This document shows, one piece after another, positions 58,825 to 64,000 of a stretch of DNA of 64,000 nt. Location of the stretch: contig WACJ01000185.1 of the NCBI GenBank assembly GCA_008973525.1, forward strand, positions 372,001-436,000, in the 5' to 3' direction. A program made the position numbers and the translations under genes. The stretch's first letter is position 1, and the number at the start of each line of letters is the position of its first letter. This DNA comes from Stenopsyche tienmushanensis. Its lineage: Eukaryota > Arthropoda > Insecta > Trichoptera > Stenopsychidae. A model generated the notes under the pieces. The model was given only the letters and a program-made list of their open reading frames with translations. It had not been told where the DNA came from and did not search any database.

Positions 58825-59000
58825 TCAACTCTTTGAGTAGTGAATTAATATTAAATTTTCATAGTCTTAGATGCTATATTTGCTTGTCCGCCACTTATCA
58901 TCCGAACGAATCCACTTATCTATCAGGACCGCAGGAGCGCGTATTAAGCTTATGTTTAACACTCTCGCCGCCCAGCCTGAATCAGTGTTGTTCCTCACGG
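58825..59000 (+). repeat. TTAA-starting repeat family B, copy 3
   Basis: Begins TCAACTCTTTGAGTAGTGAA (TTAA mutated to TCAA). The shared blocks CTTAGATGCTATATTTGCTT, CCGCCACTTATCATCC and ACTTATCTATCAGGACCGCA, AACACTCTCG follow. It is followed within 500 bp by an inverted family A copy and a family C end. Confidence 0.7.
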
Positions 59001-59154
59001 GGCCCAAATTCGATAGTCGGAGCATAAACAAAAGGAATAGCGATGTGATATAATGCATGGGATAAATATGGACGACCAGAATGCGACATGATCGATAAGC
59101 TTCACTAATTATTTTGTCACTTTTATGTACACTTTTATGTATGAAATCGATTAA

Positions 59155-59345
59155 TTATATCATTCACACATCATTATTAGTCGATAAATTTGTGTTAACG
59201 ATCTATAAAATCGTACGATGTACGCAGGAAGCTCTCCGTCTTTGTCTCTCATGCACAGTTACCGAATTGTGCTACGTTTTTTCCTTTACTCTGTCACTCT
59301 TCGAGCTTAACGTACAAGAGTGCTCTTTCTCATTGGAATTCACTC
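59155..59345 (-). repeat. Dispersed repeat family A, inverted partial copy 3
   Basis: On the minus strand the order of blocks matches 3181-3345: AGAGCACTCTTGTACGTTAA, GCTCGA, GACAGAG, CGTAGCACAATTCGG, GAGACAAAGACGGAGAGCTT, then TCGTACGATTTTATAGATCG and AAATTTATCGACTAATAATG. The left part of the family (the GGAGTACTA block) is absent. Confidence 0.65.
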
Positions 59346-59394
59346 GCAAATAGGCGATCATCCTATCATACAGGTTTATCAAAATGACACATTT

Positions 59395-59461
59395 TACTAA
59401 TTTCGCATTACAGTACTTATTGAATAAAACGTCATTATGTGTCCCGATTAAAGTGTGTTAA
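59395..59461 (+). repeat. TTAA-ending repeat family C, copy 2
   Basis: TACAGTACTTATTGAATAAAACG, then ATGTGTCCCGATTAAAGTGT and GTTAA, matching 44265-44352. With family B at 58825 it frames 637 bp. Confidence 0.55.
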
Positions 59462-61560
59462 TTAATGTATAATAATTATCAAATTTACCATTCAGGAGCC
59501 AGCATAATAACAGTTCATGATGCGAATATGGCAGACGACTTTGTAGAAGAACCTCTGCCAAAAAATCTTTCACATAAAGAAATTGTCTGAACGACGTTGT
59601 GAAATATATCATACATTAGGGGCTCTTTTTATAAACAGCCCCAACTCTGAGATAGTCTGTGTGGCGAAGAAATGTGTATTAAATGCTATAAATTACCACG
59701 GGGATATTCTGAGCGAAAAGAGATAATATAAAAGCAGCTGACACTGCACTCTTTTGTGATGAAAATTTCTTCTCAGAGTAGAAATTAATACATATGCACA
59801 TTGATGAATATTATTTTCGAACATAGTTGATTGAGTGAGAATTTACAGTAAAAATATAAATTTTATTGCGAAATTTATATGAAAGATGGTGATATTAATT
59901 GTTGGATTTTTACAGTATAAATATTAATATAAGCACGATTATTATGAATTTGTATCGGTAAATTTACACGTCATAAGCAAATGCATTTATTTACTGAAAT
60001 TGTCGTGTTAAAAATTATTTTTACTCTATTCGACAATCACTGGCGAAAACTCTAAGGAAAATCTGAGATTTTCATTGTTGAATTTCTTCAAAGTGGTAAC
60101 TAAAAATTTGCATCCAGGTCACGATATTAATTTGAGTTAAAAAAATCTTGATCAGAATTAAGCCCTTTCTTGAATAAGTCGACCGTAGAGCGTTTTATCT
60201 TTAAATTAAATATATTTTCAAAGAGGAAAATAATACTTTATTTCTTCACAATAGTTTATCGCTTATTCGCCAGAGATAAATTCTTGTATCCCATTATATC
60301 GTCTGATTCTATCGATTACCTCCATGTATATATTTTGAATTCCACGTATATCGTATCAAATTTGTCAATATTGATTGATATCCTTGAAATTACAGATATT
60401 TTTATCTCCCTCGGCGAAATGGAGCCGCGCAATATTTTTTCCGAATGATATTTACGTGATGCGAAAAATATCAGGAAAATTCCTGTTTGCCAAGTATGAA
60501 AAATATGTCGTAATACTGACGAAAAACACCATCGAGGAAAATTGGAAAGCCGCTCAAATATTTATTTGGATTTTCAAATGACACTTTAAATTCGAATGGG
60601 GAGGACCGGACGATTTCTCTGTTCCAGAACCGACTATGCAGTAATATTCGGAACCTACGGGCATGCCTAACGCAAATTTGTTTTAGGGTATACTTTAAAA
60701 CAACAAGGGCACTTTACATAAACACAATTTAAACTTGTCACAAACAAATTAAAAGTAGATGTGTACCGAACAAAAGGTCGAATCGACGATGGATGTTGGA
60801 AAAAATAATATGTATTTAAATGGTTCGCGCCTAAAATTCTTCACACGAAAAAAATGTGATTCTATTTATCAATGCATTGCGATTTTATTTGGCCAGCTTA
60901 ATTCCCATGAAAAAACATTATTTTGATTGTTCGCTAAGCTTATTTTCCTCTTCTATAAAATATATCTACAAAAGATCTGGACTAAATAATGTGTTTAGCT
61001 GTTGTGCTTATATTGGCGAATGCCAATATGAATTTTGGCAGACATATGCACTGGTGTTTTGTAATAATCTTCCTACAAAAATGCGTGTATTTAAAATTCT
61101 CCCATTATGATGAGGCATAATATCATGAATAATTCCATAAAATCAGATGGTGAAATACAAAGCTTCATGGTAGTAATAAATTGGAAGTATTGATCGTCTC
61201 AATCCAGGATAACCTAATTTTTTTGATCTAAAATAGTAAAAATTGAGAAGATTAAATAAGTCAAATAGTCCTGCTTATGAGTGAGTTGATTTTCACTAAT
61301 CATGAAAATACGATTCAAAAATGATGATAATTTCGTTACTCAACCACAGCTCTTCTATTGCCTTAAATTTCTATTCGAAAAATCTTATCTCAACTTAACC
61401 ATCTGTGAAAAACATCACATTTTTATGGATTTTGCCTACCTCTGATAATATATCTGAATCCTTGCTTATCACTTCCAAGTTCTTTTGATACTATTTTATT
61501 AAGTGTTTTCAGAATTATCCGAATCAATTTTACACTGGCTTTATAATGTCTTTTTTTTCT
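59462..61560. other. AT-rich DNA, nothing recognised
   Basis: ORFs at 60170-60448, 60375-60581 and 60856-61110 (plus) are not recognised and look compositional. Confidence 0.4.
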
Positions 61561-61814
61561 TGAGAGGGGGGAAATCTTCAACAAGACACCATGATTAAAA
61601 ACCATGGTAGTGTAGGATTCCTACCCATTAAAACCCCCATCCTTTTTTCTCCATCGACCCCCTTGGAATCCGCTTTCGCATTGCTTCAAGGGAATGGGTT
61701 TATTTTTCTACGAACCGGTATTCATTCTTCTAGTTATTCCTCCGTTTTCTTTCTTCCGCATGACCTCATTAGCGAAATTTGTTCACGTTTCCCATTTTTT
61801 TCATAATTTGTGAC
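61561..61814 (-). repeat. Probable 3' flank of the R1-like relic
   Basis: GC-richer sequence directly downstream (in minus orientation) of the RT relic, probably its eroded 3' part. Minus-strand scraps such as AMRKRIPRGSMEKKGW and GILHYHGF suggest degenerate coding, but no conserved domain is certain. Confidence 0.3.
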
Positions 61815-62505
61815 ACTTTGTCGAGTCCTCCTTGCCAATTTTAAATAATGCCAATTCCCTTGGTTTCGGTGTCCCAGCGTTTCTGCCATTGTTTGATTGA
61901 CTCTTTTCGGACTTCTTTTTTTCCTGTATTTTTCTTATATCTGCGCTTCCTTTCCATGGCGGGGATGTCCATGGGAAGTGTGTCTGCTAGAACTTGTACT
62001 GCGTCCAGTGAGATCGTTCTATAGGCTGATATTATTCGAATTGCGATTATTCTTTGCGTTCTTAGCATTTTACATCTGTTTCCGCCTTTCTGTGTCATTT
62101 CTACCCAGACTGGTACATCGTAGAGCAAGATGGAGAAGGTTACCTCGTTAAGTAGCTTTCTTCGACTCGATCTCGGTTTGCCAATGTTTAGCATTAATCG
62201 AGCCGAATAATTTGTCACCATTGTTGCCTTTTGCGTCAATTCTTAAAAGGTCATCGTACATCATGTTTCATAGAGTTGGTTTAAGAACTGAGCCCCGAAG
62301 GACCCCCATGTGCATTTTGCATTCTGGCTTGTCTCGGTTCGCATAATTTCCATTCCATGCGTTTTTAATAAATTTTACGATGGACTTAATTGCATCAATG
62401 GTCGATCTGCCCGTCCTGAATCCATATTGTTGGTCTGAAAGTGTTTCTGGTCCCATTTTTTCTTCGATTCTGGATCTTAACTTTTCCTAGGGCGCCAAGC
62501 ATACA
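61815..62505 (-). pseudogene. R1-like non-LTR reverse transcriptase relic with internal deletion
   Basis: The minus strand reads LRSRIEEKMGPETLSDQQYG, then FRTGRSTIDAIKSIVKFI (RT fingers: LSD-QYGFR-GRST-DAI). NRDKPECKM follows and then directly MHMGVLRGSVLKPTL (family GVPQGSVLGP-LWN). In the other frame come NIGKPRSSRRKLLNEVTFSI, LLYDVPVWVEM, RIISAYRTISLDAVQVLADT, LPMDIPAMERKRR and KQWQKRWDTETKG. The region between fingers and GVLRGS (which should hold LDV-NAF) and the segment with the catalytic YADD are missing. Two deletions therefore removed the active site. It is 5'-truncated and frameshifted. Confidence 0.85.
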
Positions 62506-64000
62506 GAGAGAAGCTTTAGAATATCTAGTTTTGTTTGTGTTTGCCAATACTGCAAAATTTTGTTTTTAGACACATTTTTTTAAGAAGTGCTTTCTTTGGT
62601 TTTTTTACAATTAAAAATTTAACTGAACTAATCGCTGATCTTAACAAAACGAAAGCTGATCTCATAATAATTGACATAAACAGGGTTCAAATAATTGTAT
62701 TTCTGAATCCGAATATTATTGTAAATCTATCAATCGTAGGACGTTTTGCCTAAATTTATTTATTAAAATGATTGATCAAAATTTAAGCCATTTTAACATA
62801 TAACAATTACTCAAAACTAAATGTTGATGAATTATAACGAGAAGAAGATTCATATTGATAGATTATCCTCAGCTATTTTAATTCCTTTAGCGTATAATAG
62901 CTGAATACATTCAAAATTTCAGTCGTACCCTATTTTAATTGTATTGTAATATTAATAAAAAAAACCACTTGAAATTAGATTGATGTCGATTTTATTTGTG
63001 GTGAGTAAATTCAACATGTTTTCACCACATTCTTCTGTTAGACGTAAGTGCATGTCTTGCTTAAACGGGTTGTAGGTGTTTCCTGCTTTTTTTGCCATCC
63101 ACTGGAGCGGAGGTTGCAGGGCTTTCAGCGTGGAAGGTGAGCAAAGAAACTAATATGGTAGTTTCCCTCGGGACTTGTTATTCTCCATGGAAAGATAGAA
63201 TTACTCCGCAGTATTTTTCCGAAGCACAAAGTGAATCGCTGAGCCCTGGTTCCTTTTATGCCGCGTTCCCCCCAAAAAACATCTGCAAAGTGGGAAACGT
63301 TACAGTCACGCGTTTGCTGGATTAATGGATTCCGAGAAAAGTTTGCAGTATGAAGTAAGTGTATTTTCATAATGTATATGAAATGTGCTCTCGTTTTTTT
63401 CCATCCTGCCATGCCTCTATTATATATAGCGTTGCTTTAAATTTTGCTTGAACCCAAATGAAAAAGCTGTTGGGAGACGTTTTCAGTTCGTTGCATTTTT
63501 CTCATTTCCGGCAAGGCGATGCTTGATTCAATTTGTTATTCTTGTCAAAAACATCATCTCGATGTTGAAAATAATGCGAGTGTCATATGGAATACATAAA
63601 ATGAAATGCTGGATAATCTTGATGGTTCTTAAGTGCTATTTGTAAGTCATATTTTTTTCAAACATATATTAAAAATATGCAGCTCTCAAACTAAATTCGA
63701 ATTTTTTCATTTAAGTAAAAATAATTTAGATCATTAATTAACTAATCAATGGTTAAATAAATAAATCCGTCTTTTGAAAACATTGAAATCTTTGAACACT
63801 CTTTAAATTTTTTGTATCGTCGTCCCAAATTCTCCATGTTCTTTTCTTATACGATATCCATTATTCGAATGTAGATAATGTAGATTTGTTCATTTTTTCA
63901 GCAATGAATCAATCGAAATTTTCAGCTTAAGATATGAAAAATAATTGTGGAATGGTACTTTTATATGACTTCATAAGTAACTTAAAAAAATATTGAATAG
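62506..64000. other. Unassigned DNA with a GC-richer patch at 63050-63350
   Basis: The patch has overlapping open frames on both strands (plus 63092-63322, minus 63125-63412). It also holds donor-like GGAAG|GTGAGC (63136) and GAA|GTAAGT (63354) sites. No domain was recognised; it could be a first exon or promoter. The remainder is AT-rich. Confidence 0.3.

Noticed and set aside
1..64000. Prokaryotic or phage system, CRISPR array, operon
   Set aside because: No ribosome-binding-site-linked gene strings, no regularly spaced repeats, and only eukaryotic transposon families. The window cannot be prokaryotic.

Overview
The window looks like eukaryotic, arthropod-type nuclear DNA. It is strongly AT-rich, has no operons or long ORFs, and is littered with dead eukaryotic transposons: mariner, Tigger/pogo, piggyBac, hAT, R1-like and RTE-like non-LTR elements, a tRNA-derived SINE and LTR-like repeats. 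The mariner subtype and R1-like remnants suggest an insect or crustacean. No tandem bacterial genes, CRISPR array, rRNA or intact tRNA were found. Nearly all short ORFs are chance readings or antisense shadows of decayed transposases.

Layout. 1-5 kb: LTR-like repeat, Tigger relic, dispersed repeat A. 5-8 kb: promoter-like motifs and the 3' end of an R1-like retrotransposon. 8-15 kb: SINE, repeat A, a mariner with perfect 21-bp ends, a second-family mariner, another LTR-like copy and SINE. 15-25 kb: RTE-like fragment, repeat D, zinc-knuckle end of a non-LTR element, second mariner copy, hAT fragment. 25-31 kb: minus-strand Tigger relic, TTAA-flanked piggyBac-type MITE, a GC-richer promoter-like island, a second minus-strand Tigger relic. 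31-39.7 kb: AT-rich DNA without recognisable coding sequence.

The best candidate for host gene sequence is one exon at 39772-40055 on the plus strand. It has a good 3' splice site, a short uORF, an ATG and a signal-peptide-like stretch, and it ends at a phase-1 donor. About 3.6 kb downstream lies a polypyrimidine-CAG|GTAAAG junction, the form of a recursive splice site. I infer that much of the right half, and perhaps the region back to the 29.4-30.0 kb island, is intron of a long gene for a secreted or membrane protein. No further exon of that gene could be identified.

40-64 kb: decayed mariner, three copies of a TTAA-starting repeat (B), two copies of a TTAA-ending repeat (C), SINE, a piggyBac relic bounded by 18-bp palindromes, a cluster of stem-loops, a degenerate tandem repeat, a GC-rich retroelement-like block and an R1-like reverse transcriptase relic. 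No new multi-gene system was found. The most unusual items are the TTAA-bounded elements, the palindromic ends of the piggyBac relic, the recursive-splice-like site, the perfect 24-bp inverted repeat and the loss of the same catalytic block in two mariner copies.
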